DNA of 64,000 nt, taken from assembly GCF_030817655.1 (NCBI RefSeq), contig NZ_JAUSZM010000003.1, forward strand, positions 4,030,001 through 4,094,000, given 5' to 3'. How positions within the stretch are numbered: position 1 is the stretch's first letter; every line of letters begins with the position of its first letter. Below, piece after piece: positions 25,801-34,756 of the stretch. Below the pieces are notes generated by a model. It did not search any database. It saw only the letters and a program-made list of their open reading frames with translations, and was not told the origin of the DNA. The translations under genes and the position numbers were made by a program. Origin of the DNA: Streptomyces sp. V4I2. GTDB lineage: Bacteria; Actinomycetota; Actinomycetes; Streptomycetales; Streptomycetaceae.

Positions 25801-26149
25801 CGAGGAGGCGGGCAGCTCGGCCGACGGTGACTCGGAGGAGTCCGTGTCCGTGGCCTCCCCGGCCGCCGGCACGTACACCATCGAGGTCATCGGCTACGCG
25901 GTCCCGGCCGGTTCCACGGCGTACGACTACCAGGACGTGTTCTTCTCCGCCGCCCTCGGCAGCGTCACCGTCGACGACTCGACGCCGGTGAAGCTCGCCA
26001 CGGGCGCCTCCACCACGGTCTCCGGCAGCGTCACCGCCGCCGCGGCCGCCCCGGAGGGCCGGGAGTTCTTCGGCCAGGTCCAGCTGCTCAACGCGCGCGG
26101 CACGGTCGCGGGCACCGGCAGTGTGAAGATCGAGAAGGTGACGCCGTAG
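22841..26149 (+). CDS. Large secreted subtilisin-family (S8) serine protease
   Basis: A 1102-residue exported protease. The signal peptide (about 1-40) ends PIPMALADA; a proregion follows to about 170. The catalytic triad is Asp211 (ILDSGVDLAHP), His391 (EHGTHVAG) and Ser587 (QGTSMASPQAAG), with oxyanion Asn489 (SAGNSGP). The 180 residues between Asp and His are much longer than in subtilisin and include acidic, possibly Ca-binding stretches (DVNRDGDTTDAW; DLDDDHDFGDEEP). After the catalytic domain come about 480 residues of beta-rich modules, including two PPC-like domains. AAGGG six bases before ATG 22841 supports this start over the ATG at 22835. Probably involved in extracellular protein breakdown. 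It ends at a terminator. Confidence 0.92.
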   Translation: MTLTPQREPIPGARRVARIAVAAGLVAALSAAGPIPMALADAEAPVAADPGVKSAHDKLGSDDADLLAEAKADGDKTVTMMVATAPGQTEKVAEQLDAVQGGLVGRTYDKLGYVRATVPTGKADSAIAAAAKLTSVHGIDLRQDIPLDDPTPAADAAKGAASTGGTAAYPAPNKGTPAENPYNPSFETGAVDFVEDHPKADGRGVTIGILDSGVDLAHPAMQKTTTGERKIVDWVTSTDPVSDGDLSWRRMLTSVAGPAFSAAPAGGAAEAFTAPAGSYKFNYFYESATAGGDQLGDVNRDGDTTDAWGVLYDAAAGTVRVDLDDDHDFGDEEPMKPYKDGYQIGYFGTDNPATEVAERIPFVVEIRKDVVYNAAGAKADYVNMGMISSEHGTHVAGITAANGLFGGKMNGAAPGAKIVSSRACEFGPGCTNVALTEGMIDLVVNRGVDIVNMSIGGLPALNDGNNARAELYTRLIDTYGVQLVISAGNSGPGANTIGDPGLADKVISVGASISKQTWAANYGSVVEKKYAMMPFSSRGPREDGGFTPTLVAPGAAINTIQTWLPGAPVAEAGYTLPAGYGMLQGTSMASPQAAGASALLLSAAKAKKIDLTPATLRTALTSTADHISGVQAYVEGAGLINIPDAWDSILDGATAHDYTVKAPVDTAIDQFLKTPGFGTGLYDREGGLKAGQKKTYDVTITRTSGADKAIRHELHFENNAASTFRIVGSDEVKLPLNQPVTVKVQAAPQSAGLKSAILEVDDPKTEGIDKQVMTAAVVSAPLKYTYSASSTVQRNSTQSYFVTVPEGAKSLEVAIGGLKDKSQTRFIAIHPYGVPVDTTSTPNCYNNYLDGNGCRPDVRSYADPVPGVWEIEVESRRTSPLLDNPYKLDVAVLGAVFDPETVTVPEAKVGTPATASWKVTNNLAAVDGKLAGGPLGSAKSARPTIAEGETHTTTVTVPAGAKSLDVAIGNVSDAAADLDLVVYDAAGEEAGSSADGDSEESVSVASPAAGTYTIEVIGYAVPAGSTAYDYQDVFFSAALGSVTVDDSTPVKLATGASTTVSGSVTAAAAAPEGREFFGQVQLLNARGTVAGTGSVKIEKVTP

Positions 26150-26185
26150 TCGGTGCGGCTCACGCCGTAGTCGTTTCGGCTGTCG

Positions 26186-26223
26186 GGGCGGGCGTTCGTC
26201 GGAGTACCGACGGGCGCCCGCCC
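26186..26223. terminator. Long bidirectional hairpin
   Basis: 17-bp stem (26186-26202 with 26207-26223; two G-U pairs in the plus-strand RNA) and an AGTA loop, between the convergent protease and anti-sigma genes, almost touching the anti-sigma stop. Confidence 0.85.
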
Positions 26224-26227
26224 TTCG

Positions 26228-26977
26228 TCATGCGCAGGGCAGCCCGCGCGACTCGGCCGCCGAGACGGTGAGCCGGGCCCGGTCGCGGGCGATCTGCTTC
26301 TCGCCGACGAGCCAGTACTCGGGTTGGCGCTCGCCGTTCGGGACGGCGAAGAGCACCTGGTCGCCCTCGCGGAGACCGGGGACGACGTTCCCGTCGATCA
26401 CGTAGGTGAGCTCCTTCTTGTCGTCCGCGCCCGGCTTCTCCGGCTTGTAGTAGCGCGTCACGTCGATGGTGACGCGGAAGAACTCGGTACCGGGGAGCCG
26501 CTCCACGCTCGTGGCCCTGCCCTCGGCGATCAGGCGGGAGCAGGCGAAGTAGTGCGGGCCGCCGAAGACGGAGCCGGCGTCGGAATCCTCCTTGGAGGCC
26601 GCGCTGTCGCTGCTCGCCCCGGCGTCCATGCCATCCCCGGGCTGCGCCAGCAGCCACGCCATGCCCGACAGCAGAGCCGCGGCGCACGCCACCGCGAGGC
26701 CGCCGAAAGCGAGGTTGAGCGTCGTACGGCGCCGGGGGCGGGACCGTCGTACGGGAACGGGCTCGGGAGCCTCGGCGGGCGTGGGGGGGTCGGCGAGTGT
26801 CCGTCCGATGATGCCCAACTGCTCGCGCAGCAGTGCGAGATCGGCCTCGGCGGAACGGTGTTCGGCCATGAAGGCGGCATCCGCGCGGACGGCGTCCGAC
26901 AGGGGTTCGTCGGTGATGGCGGCCATCAGCGCGTCCATGCCGGCGTGTTCGGCGCGTCCGTCGTGTTCGGCGGTCAT
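26228..26977 (-). CDS. Single-pass membrane protein, probable anti-sigma factor
   Basis: 249 residues: a cytoplasmic N-terminal helical part of about 85 residues, one transmembrane segment (about 88-111) after a run of arginines, and an extracytoplasmic domain of about 135 residues. It follows an ECF-type sigma gene with only one base between the sigma stop and this ATG, the standard arrangement for a membrane anti-sigma factor. The zinc anti-sigma motif HxxxCxxC is absent. The N-terminal MDALMAAITDEPLSDAVRAD resembles the start of anti-sigma domains. The outer domain (FFRVTIDVTRYYKPEKPG; VIDGNVVPGLREGDQVLFAV) is not recognised but may be the sensor. The role is inferred mainly from gene order. 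Confidence 0.7.
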   Translation of the reverse strand: MTAEHDGRAEHAGMDALMAAITDEPLSDAVRADAAFMAEHRSAEADLALLREQLGIIGRTLADPPTPAEAPEPVPVRRSRPRRRTTLNLAFGGLAVACAAALLSGMAWLLAQPGDGMDAGASSDSAASKEDSDAGSVFGGPHYFACSRLIAEGRATSVERLPGTEFFRVTIDVTRYYKPEKPGADDKKELTYVIDGNVVPGLREGDQVLFAVPNGERQPEYWLVGEKQIARDRARLTVSAAESRGLPCA

Positions 26978-26978
26978 G

Positions 26979-27506
26979 TCACACCACCTCGTCCTCGTGC
27001 AGGCGGGCGCGCAGGGCCCGTACCGCCGTGTGCAGCCGGCTCTTCACCGTGCCCTCGGGGATGCCGAGCTCCTCGGCGATCCCGCGCACCGGAAGGTCGG
27101 CGTAGAACCGCAGGACGAGGACCTGACGCTGGGCGTCGGGCAGCTCGTCCAGTCCCTGGGCGACGGCGAGGGAGAGCAGGCTGGTGTCCTCGCCGGAGGT
27201 CTGGTCGGCCTGGCGCAGGGAGGCCAGGCGTTCCCCGACGCGCTCCTGGCGGCGCTTGGCCCGGTGCCAGTCCATCGCCAGGTTGGAGGCGACGACCGCC
27301 GCCCACGCGGACACGTCGCGCGGCGCCTCGTCCCCCCGCGCCGCGCGCTCCAGCAACCGCAGGCGGACCTGCTGCACCCCGTCCGGCAGGTCCGCCTGCG
27401 GTACCCCGCCCAGGGCGAGCACGGCTCGCACCCGGCGTTCCTGGGCCGCGTCCAGCGGATCGTCGAGTACGTCCCCCTGGCCGCGGCGGGCCTTTCTGCG
27501 CAGCAC
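26979..27506 (-). CDS. ECF-type RNA polymerase sigma factor
   Basis: 175 residues with the start chosen at the second GTG of GTGTCTGTG, placing GAGGGGAGGGG at ribosome-site distance. Region 2 is present but divergent (LPDGVQQVRLRLLERAAR, then SAWAAVVASNLAMDWHRAKR). Region 4 is clear: LDELPDAQRQVLVLRFYADL, then PVRGIAEELGIPEGTVKSRL. It would direct RNA polymerase to a small regulon under control of the anti-sigma partner encoded next. A CGAAC/CGTC promoter lies 33 bases upstream, suggesting autoregulation. It is divergent from asd. Confidence 0.85.
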   Translation of the reverse strand: MLRRKARRGQGDVLDDPLDAAQERRVRAVLALGGVPQADLPDGVQQVRLRLLERAARGDEAPRDVSAWAAVVASNLAMDWHRAKRRQERVGERLASLRQADQTSGEDTSLLSLAVAQGLDELPDAQRQVLVLRFYADLPVRGIAEELGIPEGTVKSRLHTAVRALRARLHEDEVV

Positions 27507-27538
27507 AGACACCCCTCCCCTCACCGCGTCACCTCTAC

Positions 27539-27563
27539 GACGCCGCAGCGGGCGGAAACGTTC
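27539..27563 (-). promoter_or_regulatory. ECF-type promoter of the sigma operon
   Basis: On the minus strand, GAAC (27563-27560) and CGTC (27542-27539) are separated by 17 bases, fitting the usual ECF GGAAC-N16/17-CGTC pattern with one mismatch outside the core (CGAAC). The predicted start is about 24 bases before the sigma GTG. The rest of 27564-27827 holds the asd promoter region; nothing else is clear. Confidence 0.55.
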
Positions 27564-27806
27564 GGCGGAAGGGTGGGAAGTTCTTCGGAGGCGTACGTCA
27601 CACCGGCGCGGCAGGCCGCACAGCTTGCGGCGCGGAACGGTCACCGGGCGAATTCCTGCGGCTCAGGCGAGGTGTGGGCAGGAGTTCCGCAGGTGTCGGC
27701 CGCCCTGGTGTGTCCCAGTCCGCGGGCATGGTGACCAAAGAATTGGACAGGTAGGCCCATGTCGGCCGCATCATGGAAAAGTCTCGGCCAGGCAACACGC
27801 ACGTAA

Positions 27807-28841
<1,035 letters not shown>

Positions 28842-28902
28842 GCGGCGCCCGGCTCGGGAGTCCCGCCGGCGGGCGGGCGGTGCGGGAAACGGCGCGCCCG
28901 AG

Positions 28903-28922
28903 CCGATCAGGCACCTGATCGG
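28903..28922. terminator. Palindrome between asd and the lipoprotein gene
   Basis: CCGATCAGG and its complement CCTGATCGG with a 2-base centre, between convergent genes. Confidence 0.6.
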
Positions 28923-28931
28923 TCAGGTGGA

Positions 28932-29801
28932 TCAGGCGGCACCCGGGGACTTCGTGGCCTGGGCGACCTTGCCCGTCACGTCCACGGTGTCCTCGGCGGC
29001 CGGCGCCTCGACGTCGGCCTCGGTACCGAAATCGCTGAACTTCAGCGTGGTGGTGCTGGTGACCGTCCGGCTCTGCTTCGGCGCGTCCCCGGAATCGGGG
29101 CGCAGGCTCAGCCGGACGGTCTGCTGCCGCAGGCGGCCCTGGTCGTCGAGCCACATGTCGAGCGGGAGCGACGACGTGCCCAGCTGCTCGCGCAGCGCCT
29201 TCGCCCTGGCCGGATCACCCTCGGCCAGGGCCTCCACGTCGGCCTTGACCCGGTAGTGCGTGGTGCGCGCCCCGTCGATCGTGTCCGTCCCGACCCTGGT
29301 GACGTCGCGGTCGGTCACGCCCCTGGCGTACCCGAACGACTCGGCCGGGTCGCTGACCTGCCCGTCCGCGCCGCCGGAGCCGGAGCTGTCCAGCCGGGCC
29401 AGGTCGATCTTCATCCAGGTCTTGTCGGGCGGCAGCCGGAGCTGGCTCCGCTGCTCGGCGGGCGCCTTCTGGTAGACGACACCGTCGAGGGCCCGCTGCT
29501 CGATCTTCTGGCCCTGGGCGGTCAGCGTCATGCGGCTGTCGCCCTCTTCGAGGTCCATCACACCGTCGCCGCGCGCCGTCACGGACTCCCCGGCCGCGGC
29601 GGCCTGGGTGGTCAGGGTCATCCTCGCGGTGTCGGCCTCGGCCGTCCTGCGGTACGCGGCTCGCACGGTCTGGGACTCGGACGCCTTGTCACGCCCGTCC
29701 TTCGGCTGTCCCTCCTTCTTGTCGTCGCCGTCGGAACAGCCGGCCAGTCCCACGGTGAGCACGAGCGCTGTGGCGGCTCCTAAGACACTTTTACCCGTCA
29801 T
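28932..29801 (-). CDS. LppX/LprG-like lipoprotein with a TTA codon
   Basis: A 289-residue exported lipoprotein. The signal and lipobox are LVLTVGLAGC (about 18-27), followed by an acidic/Lys-rich linker. The mature part resembles LppX/LprAFG lipid-binding lipoproteins: repeated beta-strands such as ARMTLTTQAAAAGESVTARG, with DGARTTHYRVKADVEAL. The role is probably binding or carrying a hydrophobic molecule at the outer face of the membrane. Codon 7 is TTA, needing the bldA tRNA, so expression may be confined to late or differentiating growth. GGAGG lies nine bases before ATG 29801; an upstream in-frame start would disturb the signal peptide. It lies downstream of the DUF1203 gene on the same strand. 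Confidence 0.75.
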   Translation of the reverse strand: MTGKSVLGAATALVLTVGLAGCSDGDDKKEGQPKDGRDKASESQTVRAAYRRTAEADTARMTLTTQAAAAGESVTARGDGVMDLEEGDSRMTLTAQGQKIEQRALDGVVYQKAPAEQRSQLRLPPDKTWMKIDLARLDSSGSGGADGQVSDPAESFGYARGVTDRDVTRVGTDTIDGARTTHYRVKADVEALAEGDPARAKALREQLGTSSLPLDMWLDDQGRLRQQTVRLSLRPDSGDAPKQSRTVTSTTTLKFSDFGTEADVEAPAAEDTVDVTGKVAQATKSPGAA

Positions 29802-29911
29802 AGGAACTTTCCTCCCCAACTCGGTTCATAGATGGGTGACTTGACCCGAACCGGGTTCCCCGTCCTCTTCGTGCCACTCCCCGGCCTTCCGCGCTGGTCG
29901 GCGGGCGAAGG

Positions 29912-30412
29912 TCAGGGGCGGCGTACCTCGTAGAGGAAACAGCCGTACTCGACGGCCCTGACATGCACCAACGCCACCTCGGGATCGGCGAAGGCCTCCG
30001 CGAGGGCCGCGTCCAGCGCCTCACTGGCCGTCTCCGCCCCCGGGATCTCCAGAAGGCGCCCGCCGAGGATGTGTCCGTCGGCGGAGTAGCGGCGGACGAC
30101 ACGCAGGACTCCCGGCCGGACGAAGGGGTGGTCGGCGAGGTCCGGCCCCGCGCACTCCTCCGTGTGGACGAAGACCGGGCCCTGCTCGTCGTACGCCCCC
30201 GGATCGGCCCCCGTCTGAGCCGCCCAGCGGCGCAGCGGGGCGTACGAGACGAGGGCGATTCGCTCCCCCCGCTCGCTGCGGCGCAGGCAGCAGCGGAGCG
30301 GGGCGCCGCCCTCCTCGTCGGTCACGGGAACCATCTCGCGTCCCGAGTCGTCAGCAGAGCGCAGCTCCTTCAGGACCGTCGGAAGAACAGGGCGTGCGAT
30401 GTACGTCGTCAT
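29912..30412 (-). CDS. DUF1203-family protein
   Basis: A 166-residue soluble protein of unknown function. Family features are plain: GGAPLRCCLRRSERGERIAL (paired cysteines), YDEQGPVFVHTEECAGPDLA, GGRLLEIPGAE and ALAEAFADPEVALVHVRAVE followed by YGCFLYEV. The conserved Cys and His residues (CC, HTEEC, YGC) could bind a metal, but this is not established. GAGGAC precedes ATG 30412 at about 4 bases; the longer upstream frame has no ribosome site and overlaps the pepN promoter region. It is divergent from the second pepN and 110 bases ahead of the lipoprotein gene. Confidence 0.8.
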   Translation of the reverse strand: MTTYIARPVLPTVLKELRSADDSGREMVPVTDEEGGAPLRCCLRRSERGERIALVSYAPLRRWAAQTGADPGAYDEQGPVFVHTEECAGPDLADHPFVRPGVLRVVRRYSADGHILGGRLLEIPGAETASEALDAALAEAFADPEVALVHVRAVEYGCFLYEVRRP

Positions 30413-30523
30413 GTCCTCAGACTCGCGCGCATCCGCCCTGCCCACCGGCGGGAAACGGACATCGCGTTCCGTGCAGGCCCGTGGAAGGATGGCCAAACCC
30501 ACACATCACGAGGAGATGACCGC

Positions 30524-33103
30524 GTGCCTGGCACAAACCTGACTCGCGAAGAGGCGCAGCAGCGGGCGAAGCTGCTCACCGTTGACTCGTACGAGATCGA
30601 TCTCGACCTCTCCGGCGCGCAGGAGGGCGGCACCTACAGGTCCGTGACCACGGTGCGCTTCGATGTCGCCGAGGGCGGCACGGAGTCCTTCATCGACCTG
30701 GTCGCCCCGACCGTCCACGAGGTCACCCTCAACGGCGACCAACTCGACCCCGACGAGCTCTTCGCGGACTCCCGGATCGCGCTGCCCGGGCTGCTGGAGG
30801 GCCGCAACGTCCTCCGGGTCGCGGCCGACTGCGCGTACACCAACACCGGTGAGGGGCTGCACCGGTTCGTCGACCCCGTCGACAACCAGGCCTACCTCTA
30901 CACCCAGTTCGAGGTGCCGGACGCCCGCAGGGTGTTCGCGTCCTTCGAGCAGCCCGACCTCAAGGCCACCTTCCAGTTCACCGTGCGGGCGCCGGAGGGC
31001 TGGACGGTCATCTCCAACTCGCCCACCCCGGAGCCGAAGGACAGCGTCTGGATCTTCGAGCCGACGCCGCGCATCTCGACGTACATCACCGCACTGATCG
31101 TCGGCCCGTACCACTCGGTGCACAGCGTGTACGAGAAGGACGGCCAGACCGTCCCGCTCGGCATCTACTGCCGCCCCTCGCTCGCCGAGCACCTCGACTC
31201 GGACGCCATCTTCGAGGTGACCCGGCAGGGCTTCGACTGGTTCCAGGAGAAGTTCGACTACCAGTACCCGTTCAAGAAGTACGACCAGCTGTTCGTGCCG
31301 GAGTTCAACGCGGGCGCGATGGAGAACGCGGGCGCGGTGACCATCCGCGACCAGTACGTGTTCCGGTCGAAGGTGACGGACGCCGCGTACGAGACGCGCG
31401 CCGAGACGATCCTGCACGAGCTGGCCCACATGTGGTTCGGCGACCTGGTCACCATGGAGTGGTGGAACGACCTGTGGCTGAACGAGTCGTTCGCCACCTA
31501 CACCTCCATCGCCTGCCAGGCGCACGCGCCGGACAGCCGCTGGCCGCACTCCTGGACCACCTTCGCCAACTCCATGAAGACGTGGGCGTACCGGCAGGAC
31601 CAGCTGCCCTCCACGCACCCGATCATGGCCGAGATCCGCGACCTGGACGACGTGCTCGTCAACTTCGACGGCATCACGTACGCCAAGGGTGCCTCCGTAC
31701 TGAAACAGCTCGTCGCGTACGTCGGCATGGACGAGTTCTTCGCGGGTGTGCAGGCGTACTTCAAGGCGCACGCGTTCGGCAACACGCGCCTGTCCGACCT
31801 GCTCGGCGCGCTGGAGGAGACCTCCGGCCGTGACCTGGGGACCTGGTCGGAGAAGTGGCTCCAGACCGCCGGCATCAACATCCTGCGCCCGCAGATCGAG
31901 ACGGACGCGAACGGTGTCATCACGTCCTTCGCGATCCGCCAGGAGGCCCCCGCGCTGCCCGCCGGCGCGAAGGGCGAGCCGACCCTGCGCCCGCACCGCA
32001 TCGCGGTCGGCCTGTACGACCTCGACGACGACAGCGGCAAGCTGGTGCGCGACGAGCGCATCGAGCTGGACGTCGACGGCGAACTGACCGCCGTACCGCA
32101 GCTGGTGGGCAGGCGCCGCCCCGCGGTGGTCCTCCTGAACGACGACGACCTGTCGTACGCGAAGGTCCGCCTCGACGAGCAGTCCCTCGCCTTCGTCACC
32201 GAGCACCTCGGCGACTTCGAGTCGTCCCTCCCCCGCGCCCTGTGCTGGGCGTCGGCGTGGGACATGACCCGGGACGCCGAGCTCGCGACCCGCGACTACC
32301 TGTCCCTGGTCCTGTCGGGCATCGGCAAGGAGTCCGACATCGGCCTGGTGCAGTCGCTGCAGCGCCAGGTGAAGCTGGCGATCGAGCTGTACGCCGACCC
32401 GACCGCCCGCGAGGCCCTGCTGACCCGCTGGACGGACGCCACGCTCGCGCACCTGCGGGCGGCTGCGCCGGGCAGCGACCACCAGCTGGCGTGGGCGCGC
32501 GCGTTCGCGGCGACGGCCCGTACACCGGAGCAGCTGGACCTGCTCGACGCCCTGCTGGAGGGCACGCAGACGATCGAGGGCCTGGCCGTCGACACGGAGC
32601 TGCGCTGGGCGCTGGTGCAGCGGCTGGCCGCGGTGGGCCGCTTCGACGAGGCGGAGATCGCGGGCGAGTACGAGCGCGACAAGACGGCGGCCGGCGAGCG
32701 CCACGCGGCCACCGCCCGGGCCGCCCGCCCGACGCCGGAGGCCAAGGCGGAGGCCTGGGCGTCGGTCATCGAGTCCGACAAGCTCCCGAACGCCGTCCAG
32801 GAGGCCGTCATCGGCGGCTTCGTCCAGACGGGGCAGCGCGAGCTCCTGGCCCCGTACACGGACAAGTACTTCGAGGTCCTGAAGGACATCTGGGAGTCCC
32901 GCTCCCACGAGATGGCCCAGCAGATCGCGGTCGGCCTCTACCCGACGATCCAGGTCTCCGAGGCCACGCTGAGCAAGACGGACGAGTGGCTGGCCTCGGC
33001 GGAGCCCAACGCGGCCCTGCGCCGACTCGTCTCCGAGTCCCGTGCGGGCGTGGAGCGAGCGCTGAAGGCGCAGGCGGCGGACGCGGCGGCCGCGCAGCAG
33101 TAG
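30524..33103 (+). CDS. pepN: Aminopeptidase N (M1 metallopeptidase), second copy
   Basis: 859 residues, the same length as the first copy 14 kb away and co-linear with it. Motifs: GAMEN at 264-268, HELAHMWFGDLVTMEWWNDL with His298, Glu299, His302, and Glu321 in the canonical WLNESFATY. The ERAP1-like C-terminal domain is complete and ends in an Ala/Gln-rich tail. GTG start with GAGGAGAT about seven bases upstream; an ATG eight bases earlier is out of frame. Probably the housekeeping broad-specificity aminopeptidase, since its active-site residues are the more canonical. A strong terminator follows. Confidence 0.94.
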   Translation: MPGTNLTREEAQQRAKLLTVDSYEIDLDLSGAQEGGTYRSVTTVRFDVAEGGTESFIDLVAPTVHEVTLNGDQLDPDELFADSRIALPGLLEGRNVLRVAADCAYTNTGEGLHRFVDPVDNQAYLYTQFEVPDARRVFASFEQPDLKATFQFTVRAPEGWTVISNSPTPEPKDSVWIFEPTPRISTYITALIVGPYHSVHSVYEKDGQTVPLGIYCRPSLAEHLDSDAIFEVTRQGFDWFQEKFDYQYPFKKYDQLFVPEFNAGAMENAGAVTIRDQYVFRSKVTDAAYETRAETILHELAHMWFGDLVTMEWWNDLWLNESFATYTSIACQAHAPDSRWPHSWTTFANSMKTWAYRQDQLPSTHPIMAEIRDLDDVLVNFDGITYAKGASVLKQLVAYVGMDEFFAGVQAYFKAHAFGNTRLSDLLGALEETSGRDLGTWSEKWLQTAGINILRPQIETDANGVITSFAIRQEAPALPAGAKGEPTLRPHRIAVGLYDLDDDSGKLVRDERIELDVDGELTAVPQLVGRRRPAVVLLNDDDLSYAKVRLDEQSLAFVTEHLGDFESSLPRALCWASAWDMTRDAELATRDYLSLVLSGIGKESDIGLVQSLQRQVKLAIELYADPTAREALLTRWTDATLAHLRAAAPGSDHQLAWARAFAATARTPEQLDLLDALLEGTQTIEGLAVDTELRWALVQRLAAVGRFDEAEIAGEYERDKTAAGERHAATARAARPTPEAKAEAWASVIESDKLPNAVQEAVIGGFVQTGQRELLAPYTDKYFEVLKDIWESRSHEMAQQIAVGLYPTIQVSEATLSKTDEWLASAEPNAALRRLVSESRAGVERALKAQAADAAAAQQ

Positions 33104-33121
33104 GCGCCGTTCGTACGACGA

Positions 33122-33155
33122 CGGGGGCGCCCGGTGGGGAAACCGGGCGCCCCCG
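33122..33155. terminator. Strong terminator after the second pepN
   Basis: Perfect 14-bp arms (CGGGGGCGCCCGGT and complement) around a 6-base GGGGAA loop; it serves both pepN and the convergent transporter gene. Confidence 0.9.
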
Positions 33156-33172
33156 TTCGCGTGCGACCGCCG

Positions 33173-34102
33173 TCAGGCTGCGGGCACGCGTGCCGCCGGG
33201 GAATCTTCCCGAGCGTTCCTTTCAGGAGAACTGATCGTTCGGGCGGGCGTACGGACCGGCTGCAGCTGGCCCGCCACCGTCGCCCCGAACGCCAGCCCCA
33301 TCCCCACCAGTTGCACCGGCGCGAGTGCCTGCCCGAGCGCCGCCCAGCCGACCACCGCGGCGGTCAGCGGCGAGAGCGGGCCGAGGAAGGTGACCTGGGT
33401 GGCGGTGAGGCGGCCGATGCCGCGGAACCACAGCCAGTACGCGACCGCCGTGTTGGCCAGCGCCAGGTAGACGTAGCCGCCGACCGCCCGGCCGTCCAGC
33501 GCGGGCGGGGCGCCCTCGACGAGGAGGGCGAGGGGGGCGATGAGCAGGCCGCCCGCGGTCAGCTGCCAGGCGGTGAGCGCGAGGGGGCCCACACCGTCCG
33601 GGCGGCCCCAGCGCTTGGTCAGTACGGTGCCGGCGGACATCGAGGCGGTCGAGGCGAGGGCCGCGAGGACGCCCACGGTGTCGAGCGCCCCGGCCGCCTT
33701 CAGGACGACCAGGCTCACCCCGGACGCGGCGACGAACCCGGTGATCACACTGCGGGCCGTCGGCCGCTGCCCCAGCAGCAGCGCCGACAGACCCACGACG
33801 AACAGCGGCCCGATCGAGCCGACGACCGCCGCCATCCCGCCAGGCATCCGGTACGCCGACAGGAACAGCAGCGGGAAGAAGGCGCCGATGTTCAGCGCCC
33901 CGAGCACCGCCGCCTTCCCCCACCAGGCGCCGCGCGGCAGCACCCGGGCCAGGGCCAGCAGGACGAGGCCGGCGGGCAGGGCGCGCATGAGGCCGGTGAA
34001 CAGGGGGCGGTCGGCCGGCAGGAACTCGGTGGTGACGGCGTACGTGGTGCCCCAGGAGACGGGGGCGAGGGCGGTGAGCAGGACGGTCGCTGGCCGTTTC
34101 AT
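33173..34102 (-). CDS. EamA/DMT-family transporter
   Basis: A 309-residue drug/metabolite-type exporter with ten transmembrane segments in two EamA repeats. Typical segments are ALAPVSWGTTYAVTTEFLPA, RALPAGLVLLALARVLP, YRMPGGMAAVVGSIGPLFV and, in the second repeat, YVYLALANTAVAYWLWFRGI and FLGPLSPLTAAVVGWAALGQ. The substrate is unknown; members export amino acids, purines or small toxic compounds. ATG 34102 has GGAGAAGGG about nine bases upstream; the extended frame reaching into the operator is not credible. It is divergent from a MarR regulator with a perfect palindrome in between, so it is probably repressed by that regulator. Confidence 0.87.
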   Translation of the reverse strand: MKRPATVLLTALAPVSWGTTYAVTTEFLPADRPLFTGLMRALPAGLVLLALARVLPRGAWWGKAAVLGALNIGAFFPLLFLSAYRMPGGMAAVVGSIGPLFVVGLSALLLGQRPTARSVITGFVAASGVSLVVLKAAGALDTVGVLAALASTASMSAGTVLTKRWGRPDGVGPLALTAWQLTAGGLLIAPLALLVEGAPPALDGRAVGGYVYLALANTAVAYWLWFRGIGRLTATQVTFLGPLSPLTAAVVGWAALGQALAPVQLVGMGLAFGATVAGQLQPVRTPARTISSPERNAREDSPAARVPAA

Positions 34103-34123
34103 GACCGGCACCCTTCTCCGAAG

Positions 34124-34160
34124 GTAGCTTGATGAAAAGTAGCTTAGCTTTAAGCTACTT
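34124..34160. promoter_or_regulatory. MarR operator between transporter and regulator
   Basis: AAGTAGCTTA (34137-34146) and TAAGCTACTT (34151-34160) form a perfect 10-bp inverted repeat with a 4-base spacer. An extra half-site GTAGCTTGATG begins at 34124. The position and AT-rich content (unusual in this genome) suit a MarR-type operator. Confidence 0.7.
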
Positions 34161-34212
34161 GCAGTCAAGCCACTTTCTTGCAGGTGATCGGAACCGGGCG
34201 GATACTCGCCCC

Positions 34213-34719
34213 ATGAGTGCAGAGCGCAAGGACGCCGTCGACGCGATCATCGAGCAGTGGGCCGACGTGCGGCCCGACCTCGACACGGCCGCCATGGAGG
34301 TCTTCGGCCGGATCTACCGGCTCTCGCGCGCGATGGGCGACCGCATGGAGAAGGCGTACGCGAACCTCGGGATCTCCCGCGGCGAGTTCGACGTCCTGGC
34401 GACCCTGCGCCGGTCCGGAGAGCCGTACACCCTCTCCCCCCGCCAGCTCTCCGGGACGCTGATGCTCACCACCGGCGGCATGACCGGCCGCCTCGACAAA
34501 CTGGAGCGGGCGGGCCTGCTGCGCCGCTCCCCCGACCCGCACGACCGCCGGGGCCTGCAGGTGACGCTGACGGAGAAGGGGCTGGCGCTCGTCGACGAGG
34601 CGGTGGGCGCGGGCCTCGCGGTCCAGACGGACGCCCTGAAGGGCGCCCTGGACGAGGAACAGGCCGGCCGATTGGCCGACCTGTTGCGAGAGTTGCTCAT
34701 CGGGACCGAGGGGTCCTAG
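34213..34719 (+). CDS. MarR-family transcriptional regulator
   Basis: A 168-residue dimeric winged-helix regulator. The MarR core is recognisable: GISRGEFDVLATLRRSGEPY, then LSPRQLSGTLMLTTGGMTGR, LDKLERAGLLRRSPDPHDRR and GLQVTLTEKGLALVDEA, the DxRD-type wing being DPHDRRG. It probably represses the divergent EamA transporter and itself from the operator just upstream, with a small-molecule inducer. The ribosome site is weak. In-frame extension upstream runs through the operator and is rejected. Confidence 0.87.
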   Translation: MSAERKDAVDAIIEQWADVRPDLDTAAMEVFGRIYRLSRAMGDRMEKAYANLGISRGEFDVLATLRRSGEPYTLSPRQLSGTLMLTTGGMTGRLDKLERAGLLRRSPDPHDRRGLQVTLTEKGLALVDEAVGAGLAVQTDALKGALDEEQAGRLADLLRELLIGTEGS

Positions 34720-34756
34720 CAGCGAGCCGGTCCGGGCTCGGGGGAAACCGCCCCGG

